57,638 nucleotides of DNA, taken from the NCBI GenBank assembly GCA_020060485.1, contig JAGVAB010000101.1, positions 1 to 57,638 on the forward strand, in the 5' to 3' direction. Source of the stretch: Anaerolineales bacterium. Lineage in GTDB: Bacteria; Chloroflexota; Anaerolineae; Anaerolineales; Anaerolineaceae. The notes below the pieces were generated by a model. It worked only from the letters and a program-made list of their open reading frames with translations. It had not been told where the DNA came from and did no database searches. A program made the translations under genes and the position numbers. This document shows, one piece after another, positions 8,033 to 16,061 of the stretch; position 1 is the stretch's first letter; each line of letters starts with the position of its first letter.

Positions 8033-9763
8033 TTATAGATCAATATCCGCCAGAGGCACTCTGGACCTCACCAATTCCATGACATCTTCCGGTGACTCCA
8101 GATTCAACGCTTCATGTGCCAGTCCGCGCATATCCTCAGCGTTCAAATTACGAATGATTTGTTTGATCAGAGGCACCATCGGCGGACTCATGCTAAATTC
8201 GTCCAGACCAAGGCCAATCAGAATGGGAACGGCCAAAGGCTCGCCGGCCAGCTCACCACACATCCCTGCCCATTTTTCATAGGCATGCGCCGCACGCACT
8301 ACATCCCGCACCAAACGCAGCACCGCAGGCTGAAAAGCGTTCGAGAGATGGGCAACACGGGCATTCGTTCTGTCCGCCGCCAGGGTATACTGACTCAAAT
8401 CATTGGTGCCAATGGAAAAGAAATCAACTTCCTTTGCCAGATGATCCGCCATGATCGCAGCCGCAGGAATCTCAACCATGATCCCCACTTCAATCTCCTC
8501 GGCGACCGCTTTGCCTTCCGCCATTAATTCAGTTTGGCATTCTTCCAGAACAACTTTTGCCCTGCGTACCTCATCCAGTGTAGCGATCATGGGAAACATG
8601 ATTTTCAAATTGTGACCCACGCTGGCTCGCAGCGCTGCACGGATCTGGGTCTTCAATAATTCGGGATGTGTCAGGCATAAACGAATGGCCCGTTCACCCA
8701 GGAATGGATTCATTTCGGCAGGCATACCCAGATAAGAAATTTCCTTGTCCCCACCGGCATCCAGTGTGCGCAGCACCAGTGGCTTCTTTTCCATCACATC
8801 CAGGATCTGCTTGTAAGCCTGGTATTGCTCATCCTCGCCAGGCAAAGAGGAACGTTCCAGGTACAAGAACTCGGTACGCAAAAGGCCTACGCCATCTGCT
8901 CCGTTTTCAATCGCAAGGCGGGCATCCGATACGTTGCCAATATTGGCCCCCACTTCCACGGCTTTTCCATCCAGCGTTGTCGTGGGTTCGTTGGCATGCT
9001 GCAGGGCAGCATCGCGAATTGATTTGACGCGTACGATGCGTTCGCGGTATTCACTGACGGTTTCTTCATCCGGATCAATCAAAAGCAGGCCCTTGCCGCC
9101 ATCCAGGATCAAGCGTGTGCCATTAACAATCTCCAGCACCGGCTTGCCAGCGCCAGCAACGGCCGGCAAACCAAGTCCACGCGCCAGAATGGCCGAATGG
9201 GAAGTGGAGGAGCCTTCCGCCGTGCAAAACCCCAATACCAGAGATTTATCCAGCAAGATCGTATCAGAGGGCGTCAAATCATCAGAAAAGATGATCGAAG
9301 GCACAATCAAACCTTCTGTTGGCGACTCGGCCACGCCCAGCAGAATGCGCAGCACACGGTCTGAAACATCCTGAACATCCAGCGCACGTGCCGCAAAGTA
9401 TTCGTTGTCCATCGCCTTCAACATTTCGGTGAAAGTGGCACTTACATTGACCAGGGCAGACTCAGCATTGATCTTCTCATCTCGAATGGCAGACTCCACC
9501 TGTCCCCACAATTCAGGGTCTTCCAGCATCATCAGGTGAGCTTCAAATATCTCGGCCTCTGCTGCCGTGGCTTCTTGCCGGGCTTTTTGGTGTATTTGCT
9601 GCAACTGCTCACCAGCCAGCGCCACTGCCTGCCGCACCCGCACAACCTCGGCTTCCACGTCCGAGACAGCACAGAGGCTGACCTCCAAAGCTACGCGTTT
9701 GAATTGAAACACCGGGCCTATCGCCACCCCGCGGGATGCCCCGGTTCCCTCAAGTCTGATCAT
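8033..9763 (-). CDS. ptsI: Phosphoenolpyruvate-protein phosphotransferase, PTS enzyme I
   Basis: 576 residues, full length for enzyme I, which moves phosphate from PEP to HPr. Visible are the phospho-histidine site STSHSAILARGLGLPAVAG, the Arg-rich PEP site with GVGLLRTEFLYLER, SIGTNDLSQYTLAADR, and the catalytic Cys in WAGMCGELAGEPLAVP. Its ATG overlaps the HPr stop codon by four bases, so the two are translated together. No sugar-specific enzyme II gene is in the window. Confidence 0.97.
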   Translation of the reverse strand: MIRLEGTGASRGVAIGPVFQFKRVALEVSLCAVSDVEAEVVRVRQAVALAGEQLQQIHQKARQEATAAEAEIFEAHLMMLEDPELWGQVESAIRDEKINAESALVNVSATFTEMLKAMDNEYFAARALDVQDVSDRVLRILLGVAESPTEGLIVPSIIFSDDLTPSDTILLDKSLVLGFCTAEGSSTSHSAILARGLGLPAVAGAGKPVLEIVNGTRLILDGGKGLLLIDPDEETVSEYRERIVRVKSIRDAALQHANEPTTTLDGKAVEVGANIGNVSDARLAIENGADGVGLLRTEFLYLERSSLPGEDEQYQAYKQILDVMEKKPLVLRTLDAGGDKEISYLGMPAEMNPFLGERAIRLCLTHPELLKTQIRAALRASVGHNLKIMFPMIATLDEVRRAKVVLEECQTELMAEGKAVAEEIEVGIMVEIPAAAIMADHLAKEVDFFSIGTNDLSQYTLAADRTNARVAHLSNAFQPAVLRLVRDVVRAAHAYEKWAGMCGELAGEPLAVPILIGLGLDEFSMSPPMVPLIKQIIRNLNAEDMRGLAHEALNLESPEDVMELVRSRVPLADIDL

Positions 9764-10029
9764 TCTGCTTCTCCGAAATTATCTTCGACCAAAGCCACCA
9801 GAGCCTGCAAGGCTGTCTCGGCATCCTCGCCTTCAGCATTGATTGTGATTTCAGTGCCCTGGTTAACCCCCAGAGTAAGCACACTCAAGATGCTTTTAGC
9901 ATTCACAGAACGTTCAGCAGTTGCAACCTGAATGTTCGACTTGAACTGATTCGCAGCCTTGACAAAAGTAGCCGCCGGACGAGCGTGTAAACCAACCTTG
10001 TGATTGACGATAATTTTCACCTCAGGCAT
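9760..10029 (-). CDS. ptsH: Phosphocarrier protein HPr
   Basis: 89 residues from the ATG at 10029, chosen because it follows an AGGAG site and gives the family N terminus MPEVKIIVNHKVGLHARPAA; an upstream in-frame ATG at 10083 is less likely. His15 (GLHARP), phosphorylated by enzyme I, and Ser46 (NAKSIL), target of HPr kinase in Gram-positive-style regulation, are both present. Precedes ptsI in the same operon. Confidence 0.95.
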   Translation of the reverse strand: MPEVKIIVNHKVGLHARPAATFVKAANQFKSNIQVATAERSVNAKSILSVLTLGVNQGTEITINAEGEDAETALQALVALVEDNFGEAE

Positions 10030-10111
10030 AACTGGCTCCTCAAAATTCGAGATAATGGAACCCAACCCGCAGTTTTTCTGCATTCCAGATCACTTCAAAT
10101 TGGGTATCAAC

Positions 10112-10141
10112 ATTTTATCATAAGAAAAGTCTTTCATTCAA
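10112..10141 (-). promoter_or_regulatory. Promoter of ptsH-ptsI
   Basis: Reading on the minus strand, TTGAAT (10136-10141), an 18-base spacer and TAAAAT (10112-10117), about 80 bases upstream of the ptsH start. Confidence 0.5.
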
Positions 10142-10180
10142 AAGGCCGATTTGCACACTTGTGCAGGTATGGCAAACAAT

Positions 10181-10210
10181 AAAAAAAGGCCTGCTGCTTC
10201 ACAGGCCTTT
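10181..10210 (-). terminator. Terminator of tRNA-His / hisS
   Basis: On the minus strand AAAGGCCTG, an 8-base loop and CAGGCC followed by a run of seven T. It begins one or two bases after the tRNA 3' end and is well placed to end a hisS-tRNA transcript. Confidence 0.8.
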
Positions 10211-10211
10211 G

Positions 10212-10284
10212 GGTGGCTGATGGGGGTCGAACCCACAACCACCGCATCCACAGTGCGGTGCTCTGCCATTGAGCTACAGCCACC
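10212..10284 (-). tRNA. tRNA-His (anticodon GTG)
   Basis: 73 bases fold as a complete cloverleaf on the minus strand. The acceptor is GTGGCTG/CAGCCAC with an extra 5' G facing the discriminator C, a hallmark of tRNA-His. The anticodon arm is CCGCA-CTGTGGA-TGCGG with GTG at positions 34-36, and the T arm contains GGTTCGACCCCC. CCA is not encoded. The gene starts 19 bases downstream of the hisS stop codon on the same strand. Confidence 0.95.
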
Positions 10285-10303
10285 ATATCGAGAGCAAATT
10301 CTA

Positions 10304-11587
10304 TCACACCGGTGGTTCTTCCGCAAGCATTTCTTGCAATTTCATAACCAGGGCATCCTGCGCAACAGTGACCTGTTCCCTGTTGCGCAGATCCTTGACT
10401 GTCACCAACCCCTGGGCCGCTTCGTCCGGGCCAATAATGATCGCAAATTGAGCCCCCATCCGGTCACCATATTTTAACTGCCTGGGCAATTTTACAGCTT
10501 CAACATAACTCACCGCGCGGATACCCGCATTTCGCAATTTTCGCGCCAGCGAGAAAGACACCTGCATTCCTTCGTCATCAAACACCGTCACCAAAACTTG
10601 CAGCGGGGAAACATTGATCCCAGGGATGCAGCCATACTTTTGCAGGATTAAAGTTGCCATCACATCACCCATGGCAAACCCCACGCCCGGCAAAGGGTCA
10701 CCGCCCACATCGCCTACCAGATTGCCATAATGCCCGCCTCCCAAAATGGCGCGCCCTTCTTCATCCCGATCGCGGGCTTCAAACACGATCCCTGTATAAT
10801 AATCCAGCCCGCGAATGATCTGTGGATCAAATCGCACATATGCCTCTGCCCCCATCCAGGTCAGCGCATGAAAGAAGCGGGTTAGTTTTTCAGATGTCTT
10901 CCAAAGTTCTGTGTTGGCCAGCATCGCCTTCAGGCCAGCCAGTTGTTCAAGGGTCAAACCAGATTCGAGCGCAAACGCATCCCAATCTTTTTCAGGCATT
11001 TTGTCGCGGCGATCCACCAGGCGGATGACAACAGGTTTCAAGTCCGCTGCTATGCCGATCTTGCCTAATTCTGTGTCCACCAATTGGCGGTCATTCACTG
11101 CAATCTCGACTTGATTCGGATTCAATCCCACGCGCTCAAAAAAAGCTGCACAAATCGCCACAAGTTCTGCATCAGCTTCCGGTGTTTCCGCCCCAATCAG
11201 GTCTACATTCCATTGAAAAAATTCCCGCGTCCTGCCTTTTTGCGGCCGTTCATACCGCCAAAAAGGCCCAAAAGACCACCAACGCAAGGGAAAGGTCAGC
11301 TCTCGCTGACGCTGGGCAACCATGCGTGCCAGGCTGGGCGTCAGCTCAGGACGCAAGGTAACCTCATCGCCGCCCCGGTCTTGGAATACAAAGGACTGTT
11401 TTTTCACCAACTCCTCACCAGATTTGGCAGCGTAAAGATCAATCTTCTCAATAAACGGGCCATCATATTCCTGGTATCCAAAGGAAGTCGCGACCTGCTG
11501 CAATTGCTCATAGAGCCAGCTGCGCACCGCCATATCTTCTGGATAGAATTCTCTCGTCCCCTTAACGGTTTGAATAATTGCTTTCAT
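10304..11587 (-). CDS. hisS: Histidyl-tRNA synthetase
   Basis: 427 residues, normal for class II HisRS. The N terminus is QTVKGTREFYPEDM, with TLRPELTPSLARMVA, motif 2 FGPFWRYERPQKGRTREFFQ, the histidine-binding signature LDYYTGIVFEARD and motif 3 GGGHYGNLVGDVGGDPLPGV, then a C-terminal anticodon-binding domain. It charges tRNA-His, whose gene lies directly downstream and may share its transcript. Confidence 0.97.
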   Translation of the reverse strand: MKAIIQTVKGTREFYPEDMAVRSWLYEQLQQVATSFGYQEYDGPFIEKIDLYAAKSGEELVKKQSFVFQDRGGDEVTLRPELTPSLARMVAQRQRELTFPLRWWSFGPFWRYERPQKGRTREFFQWNVDLIGAETPEADAELVAICAAFFERVGLNPNQVEIAVNDRQLVDTELGKIGIAADLKPVVIRLVDRRDKMPEKDWDAFALESGLTLEQLAGLKAMLANTELWKTSEKLTRFFHALTWMGAEAYVRFDPQIIRGLDYYTGIVFEARDRDEEGRAILGGGHYGNLVGDVGGDPLPGVGFAMGDVMATLILQKYGCIPGINVSPLQVLVTVFDDEGMQVSFSLARKLRNAGIRAVSYVEAVKLPRQLKYGDRMGAQFAIIIGPDEAAQGLVTVKDLRNREQVTVAQDALVMKLQEMLAEEPPV

Positions 11588-11802
11588 ACCACCAACTTTC
11601 TTGTCTCAAAACATCCTGTCAAACTACATATTATGGATTAAAATACTAGGCAGGGTTTTTCTGAAGCCATTGGATTTTAACATAAAATCCGTTGCCTGAT
11701 CCAAAGCGGATAGAAAACATCGCGGTCCAATGATACAATGGTTCACAGAGTATGATATAGTTTCAAACAAGCAGTTATCATATCGTTATATGGCAGGTGA
11801 AA

Positions 11803-12189
11803 ATGAATTTACAAGAATTGATCGAATCAATTGACGGGCAATTGATCACAAAGGGCGTAGACCTCTCCAAAGAGATCAAAGGTGCCTTTGCTGCGGATTT
11901 GATGAGCGATGTACTCGCCTCCATCGAACCGGAAGCAATCCTGCTGACTGGCCTGTGTAACCCGCAGGTTGTTCGCACTGCCATTATGGCAGACGTCGTG
12001 GCGATCGTTTTCGTGCGCGGCAAAATTCCCGATGAGAATACCATTGCGCTTGCTGAAAAAGAAGGAATGCCTTTGATCACTTCTCAACTTGGCATGTATG
12101 CCCTTTGCGGGAGGCTGAATTGTCTCAAACTCCCCAGCCTGGAAGAAATGGTCTACGATAATTCACCCGCCAAGAACGAAGACAACTGA
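11803..12189 (+). CDS. DRTGG domain protein (first copy)
   Basis: 128 residues from ATG 11803, which follows an AGGTGAAA element. A DRTGG-type domain spans almost the whole protein (LIESIDGQLITKGVDLSKEI, AILLTGLCNPQVVRTAIMAD). This domain occurs in phosphotransacetylases and next to HPr kinase, and as a stand-alone protein in hydrogenase loci. Its ligand is not established. It leads a cassette with a CBS-HATPase protein and a second DRTGG protein, suggesting sensing of an energy or redox metabolite. Confidence 0.82.
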   Translation: MNLQELIESIDGQLITKGVDLSKEIKGAFAADLMSDVLASIEPEAILLTGLCNPQVVRTAIMADVVAIVFVRGKIPDENTIALAEKEGMPLITSQLGMYALCGRLNCLKLPSLEEMVYDNSPAKNEDN

Positions 12190-12197
12190 GGTTCCGA

Positions 12198-13202
12198 ATG
12201 TCCTCCACCGGTTTCGATAAGCGCCAGATCATCAACGACACCATCGCCAGAAACATCACCCGCGTTGAGGAACTGGGTTATGAATTAATCGTCGGTGAGG
12301 TCATGACCCGCGACGTCACGACCTTTGATGAAGACATGCTTATGAGAGCAGTATTGGAGGTTTCCCGTCAGTCACACATTTCGGGGGCACCAGTCATGAA
12401 AAACGGTGAACTGGTGGGTGTGCTGAGCATGGAGGATTTGATCCACTGCCTGGCAAACAACGACCTGGATTCCCCTGCCAGCAAATACATGTCCACCGAC
12501 TTGATCACCATCCGGGCTTCCGATCCGGTTGTGGAAGCCGTTAAGATCTTTGTATCCACAGGAATTGGCCGCCTGCCTGTAGTGGATGAAGATGGCCAGC
12601 TTGAAGGCATCCTGACCAAAGGCGATATCACCCGCGGCCTGCTTGGTGCCCTGCAAAATGATTATGACAAGGAAGAGCTGCGCAAATACCGCGCCAGCCA
12701 CCTGTTTGAAGACATCGAATCTGACCGCAGCGGCCTCATCCTGCGCTATAACATCAAGCAAGGGGACTTTACCCACGGCGGTGCAGCATCCGGTAACATC
12801 AAAAAAGCCCTGCTGCGTCTGGGTGCAACCCCGCAATTAGCACGCCGATGCGGTATCGCCGTATACGAAGCAGAAATGAATCTGATCATTCACACCACCA
12901 ATGGTGGTGTGATTCGCGTCGAAATCGACCCGCAAGTGATCTCCATTCGCGTGGTGGACGATGGCCCCGGCATTGAGGACATTGACCTTGCCCTGCAACC
13001 CGGGTTTTCCACTGCCAGCGAACAGGTGCGGGAGCTGGGTTTTGGCGCAGGTATGGGTTTGGTCAACATTGCCCGTTGCGTGGATGAAATGATCATCAAA
13101 CCCAGCCTTGAGAACGGGACTTTATTGAAAATGCGCATTTTTCTGGATACTGCCAATATTGGCAGTAAAGAACCCATGCCCAACTGGAGACCTCCACAAT
13201 GA
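12198..13202 (+). CDS. CBS-pair protein fused to a GHKL (RsbW-like) ATPase
   Basis: 334 residues. Residues 30-155 carry two CBS motifs (VGEVMTRDVTTFDEDMLM and SKYMSTDLITIRASDPVV). Residues 190-320 form a GHKL ATPase with an N-box around YEAEMNLIIHTTNGG, G1 DDGPGIEDIDLAL and G2 GFGAGMGLVNIARC. CBS pairs bind adenine nucleotides. RsbW-like ATPases are anti-sigma factor or kinase switch modules. The fusion suggests an adenylate-responsive regulator, inferred. The stop codon overlaps the next start (ATGA). Confidence 0.85.
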   Translation: MSSTGFDKRQIINDTIARNITRVEELGYELIVGEVMTRDVTTFDEDMLMRAVLEVSRQSHISGAPVMKNGELVGVLSMEDLIHCLANNDLDSPASKYMSTDLITIRASDPVVEAVKIFVSTGIGRLPVVDEDGQLEGILTKGDITRGLLGALQNDYDKEELRKYRASHLFEDIESDRSGLILRYNIKQGDFTHGGAASGNIKKALLRLGATPQLARRCGIAVYEAEMNLIIHTTNGGVIRVEIDPQVISIRVVDDGPGIEDIDLALQPGFSTASEQVRELGFGAGMGLVNIARCVDEMIIKPSLENGTLLKMRIFLDTANIGSKEPMPNWRPPQ

Positions 13203-13543
13203 ATCTCGAAGAAATCATTCAACAACTGGAACTGAACCTGCTTACCCAGCCAAAGGATTTTGCTTCTTTGACCCCTTCCAGCGGTTATGCCTCCGACTTG
13301 CTTAGCTGCGTCATGGCCGGTGCTGCTGAAAATGGATTATGGATTACCTTGCAAGCTCACGGTAACATTGTGGCAGTGGCTGCACTTCTTGGACTTTCGG
13401 CTGTCATCATTACTGAAAATGCCATGCCAGACGAGACCACCATCGCAAAGGCAAACGAAGAAGGCATCACCCTCCTGGCAACGCCCAGGTCAACATACTT
13501 CATTGCTGGAAGATTATGGGAATTAGGCATCCCTTCTGCCTGA
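13199..13543 (+). CDS. DRTGG domain protein (second, shorter copy)
   Basis: 114 residues with the same fold signature as the first copy (LEEIIQQLELNLLTQ, LLSCVMAGAAENGLWITLQ, AVIITENAMPDETTIAKANEEGITLL). The PDETTIAKANEEGI segment parallels PDENTIALAEKEGM in the first protein, so the two are paralogues flanking the CBS-HATPase gene. It could pair with the first as a heterodimer; this is inference. Confidence 0.78.
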   Translation: MNLEEIIQQLELNLLTQPKDFASLTPSSGYASDLLSCVMAGAAENGLWITLQAHGNIVAVAALLGLSAVIITENAMPDETTIAKANEEGITLLATPRSTYFIAGRLWELGIPSA

Positions 13544-13574
13544 TGTTCTCCCCCGATTGCATCCGTTCACAACC

Positions 13575-14312
13575 ATGAAAAAATTCCGGGCCGATCTGCA
13601 CGTACATACTGTTCTTTCACCCTGTGCAGGCGTTGAAATGATCCCCCCTTTGATTGTACAGGAAGCTCTCGAAAGGGATATCAACCTCATTGCCATCACA
13701 GATCACAATGCAAGTGCCAACTTTATCGCAGTACAAAAAGCCGCCCAGGGAACAGACCTGAAAGTTTTACCAGGCATGGAACTGCAAACAGAGGAAGACG
13801 TTCACAGCCTGTGTCTGTTTGATACCCTTTCGCAGTTGCAAACCTTCCAGGATTTTGTTAACGCCAGAATGCCGTCCATTAAAAACAACCCGGACTACTT
13901 TGGCGAACAATTCGTGGTGGACGAATCCGGTGATTTTCTGTATCGCGAAGAGAGACTGCTGATTGTCTCTGCTGCCATCAACCTCAAAGAGGCTAAAAAC
14001 ATGGTAGCACAATTGAATGGCCTTTTCATTCCCGCCCACATCAACCGCAAAGCATATGGCCTTTTCTCCCATCTCGGCATGCTGCCCCTCGATATGCCCC
14101 TCGATGCCCTCGAAATTTCCCGCCATCTTTCACCACAAGAGGCAGTTGAGCTTTACCCCCAAATTCGCGGCATGCCACTGATTCAAAACGGTGATGTTCA
14201 CTTCTTGACCGATTTTCTTGGAAAAACCCACTTCCAGATTGAAGCTCCCACCATTGCCGAGATCAAACTTGCCCTGCATCAAACTGAAGGCCGCTCTCTG
14301 CGTATCAAATAA
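13575..14312 (+). CDS. PHP domain metal-dependent hydrolase-like protein
   Basis: 245 residues from ATG 13575; the frame is open upstream to 13557 but the PHP fold starts here. The metal-ligand motifs are FRADLHVHTVLSPCAG (HxH), LIAITDHNA and IPAHINR, with a final GDVHFLTDF. PHP proteins act as phosphoesterases, but a specific substrate is not visible. PHP genes of this type often stand beside NADH-dependent hydrogenase genes. Last gene before the hydrogenase operon. Confidence 0.85.
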   Translation: MKKFRADLHVHTVLSPCAGVEMIPPLIVQEALERDINLIAITDHNASANFIAVQKAAQGTDLKVLPGMELQTEEDVHSLCLFDTLSQLQTFQDFVNARMPSIKNNPDYFGEQFVVDESGDFLYREERLLIVSAAINLKEAKNMVAQLNGLFIPAHINRKAYGLFSHLGMLPLDMPLDALEISRHLSPQEAVELYPQIRGMPLIQNGDVHFLTDFLGKTHFQIEAPTIAEIKLALHQTEGRSLRIK

Positions 14313-14512
14313 TATCCTTCCTGAATTGCCTATGATTCAACTGCAACCCCCAAGCCCATCTACAAATCTAGACAATTATCCACCCATATAATGACATTTG
14401 TGTATTGACCAAATTAGACAGCTTGGGGTAGACTGGACAACGTAATTCGTGCCTAATTTCACAAGCCATGATAGAATTACACCATCAAATTTTATAATCT
14501 TGCGGAGCCACA

Positions 14513-15022
14513 ATGAACAGCTTTAATGGAAAAATCCCGGACAACGACCCAATAGCAAATCCGGAAAAAAAGAAGCTTGTCGATCAGATCATCGAAAAGA
14601 ACAAGGATATTCCCGGTTCAACCATGATCGTCCTCAATGAGCTGCAAAGCCAGATCGGTTTTGTGTCTGAACCAATGCAGGTTTATGTCTCTCAAAAATT
14701 GCATATCCCTGTCAGTGCAGTGCATGGTGTGGTCTCATTCTATTCCTTTTTCACCACCACACCGCGAGGCGAGCATACTGTGAAATTCTGCATGGGAACT
14801 GCCTGTTATGTGGGCGGCACACCCCAGTTGATCGACAAAGCCATTCAAGTTCTGGGTATCAAACCCGGTGAAACTACACCAGATGGTCAAATTACCGTCG
14901 AATTGTGTCGTTGCGTAGGTGTTTGCAGTCAGGCGCCTGTGATTGTAGTGGATGAAGAGATCTACGGACGAGTAGCTCCCAACAAATTGCCCAAGATACT
15001 CTCCTCCATCGGTGAGAATTAA
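14513..15022 (+). CDS. nuoE: NuoE-like [2Fe-2S] subunit, copy 1 (HydC/HndA-type)
   Basis: 169 residues. The thioredoxin-like [2Fe-2S] domain has all four cysteine ligands, two in KFCMGTACYVGG and two in CRCVGVCSQAP (with one additional Cys). The ribosome-binding site GCGGAG precedes ATG 14513. It is the small subunit of the first diaphorase module, passing electrons between FMN/NADH in NuoF and the other clusters. About 200 bases of non-coding DNA precede it, so the hydrogenase operon probably has its own promoter, which I could not place with confidence. Confidence 0.92.
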   Translation: MNSFNGKIPDNDPIANPEKKKLVDQIIEKNKDIPGSTMIVLNELQSQIGFVSEPMQVYVSQKLHIPVSAVHGVVSFYSFFTTTPRGEHTVKFCMGTACYVGGTPQLIDKAIQVLGIKPGETTPDGQITVELCRCVGVCSQAPVIVVDEEIYGRVAPNKLPKILSSIGEN

Positions 15023-15037
15023 TCAAGAGTTGCTGCG

Positions 15038-15589
15038 TTGAAAGAGCTTGCACTGCACCTGCTTGACATCGCCGAAAACAGCGTAGCCGCCAAAGCAAAG
15101 AATATTACCATCACAGTGCATTTTGACTCTGTGAATGATCATTTACAAATGAGTGTCGAAGATGACGGAACAGGCATGGATGCCGAACGATTGGCAAAGA
15201 TCACTGACCCATTCGTTACGAGCCGCACAACCCGCAAAGTTGGGTTGGGCATCCCCCTTTTCAAAGCAGCCGCAGAGGCATGCAACGGAGCTTTTGACAT
15301 TCAATCCACCCCTGGAAAAGGCACGATTGTGACGGCCGATTTTCAAGAAAGCCATATCGATCGAATGCCATTGGGTAACCTGCAAAGCACCATTCTCAGT
15401 TTGCTGATCGGTTACCCGGAAATTCATTGGGTGATGAAGGTTGGTCGGGATGAGGACATATTTGAATTTGACGATGCCCCCATCAAACGAGAATTGGAAG
15501 GTGTTTCACTAACAGATCCGGCAGTTTTGGAATTCTTGAATGAGTACCTGACATCAGGTATCGAAAGTACGAGAATTCAAACTGCCTGA
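15038..15589 (+). CDS. GHKL ATPase domain protein of the hydrogenase locus
   Basis: 183 residues from TTG 15038. The GHKL ATPase has an N-box (LLDIAENSVAAKAKNI), a G1 box EDDGTGMD and a G2-like box TTRKVGLGIPLFKAAAEACN. It has no dimerisation/phosphoacceptor domain, so it is not a standard sensor kinase. The C-terminal 60 residues are specific to this family. Stand-alone ATPases of this type occur within bifurcating hydrogenase operons between NuoE- and NuoF-like genes; their function is unknown. Confidence 0.82.
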   Translation: MKELALHLLDIAENSVAAKAKNITITVHFDSVNDHLQMSVEDDGTGMDAERLAKITDPFVTSRTTRKVGLGIPLFKAAAEACNGAFDIQSTPGKGTIVTADFQESHIDRMPLGNLQSTILSLLIGYPEIHWVMKVGRDEDIFEFDDAPIKRELEGVSLTDPAVLEFLNEYLTSGIESTRIQTA

Positions 15590-15648
15590 AGGGCTGCGAA
15601 CCTTAAAATTGGTTCAATCCATCTAATTAATCTACTTGGGAGAGAAAA

Positions 15649-16020
15649 ATGAGTAAAGTAAAGTCCCTGGAAGACCTCAAGCGTGTTCGTGAGGAAGCTT
15701 TAAAGAAACAGGAAGCCAAGAATACCGCCACCAATATCCAGATCATCATCGGGATGGGTACTGTTGGCATTGTTGCCGGTGCGCGTGAGACCCTCAAGGC
15801 GATCCTCGACTTCATTGAGCAGGAGAAAGTACAGGATATTGCCGTGCGCCAGACCAGCAATATCGGCATGGATTCCTGGGAACCCATTGTCCAGGTTGTC
15901 GTCGGCGATGAGCCCAAAGTTACCTACGGTAAAGTTACTGCAAAAGTGGCGCAGCAGATCATGCAACAGCACATTGTAGAAGGTAAAATCGTTAAAGAAT
16001 ACGTGATAGAAGCACAATAA
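15649..16020 (+). CDS. Thioredoxin-like ferredoxin-family subunit lacking all cysteines (HndB-like)
   Basis: 123 residues with the (2Fe-2S) ferredoxin thioredoxin fold seen in HndB-like subunits. Residues 1-28 are a charged helix, followed by IQIIIGMGTVGIVAGARETL, where family members carry cysteine in GMGTCGI. The second cysteine pair is also absent (IAVRQTSNIGMDSWEPIVQV). There is no cysteine in the whole protein, so it cannot hold the family's cluster. Length and fold elements are intact, so it is probably a structural subunit and not a pseudogene. Good ribosome-binding site GGGAG at about 15639. Confidence 0.8.
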   Translation: MSKVKSLEDLKRVREEALKKQEAKNTATNIQIIIGMGTVGIVAGARETLKAILDFIEQEKVQDIAVRQTSNIGMDSWEPIVQVVVGDEPKVTYGKVTAKVAQQIMQQHIVEGKIVKEYVIEAQ

Positions 16021-16061
16021 GAGAAAAATCGTTTCTCTTATTGTTTGGAAGGTATCTAAAT

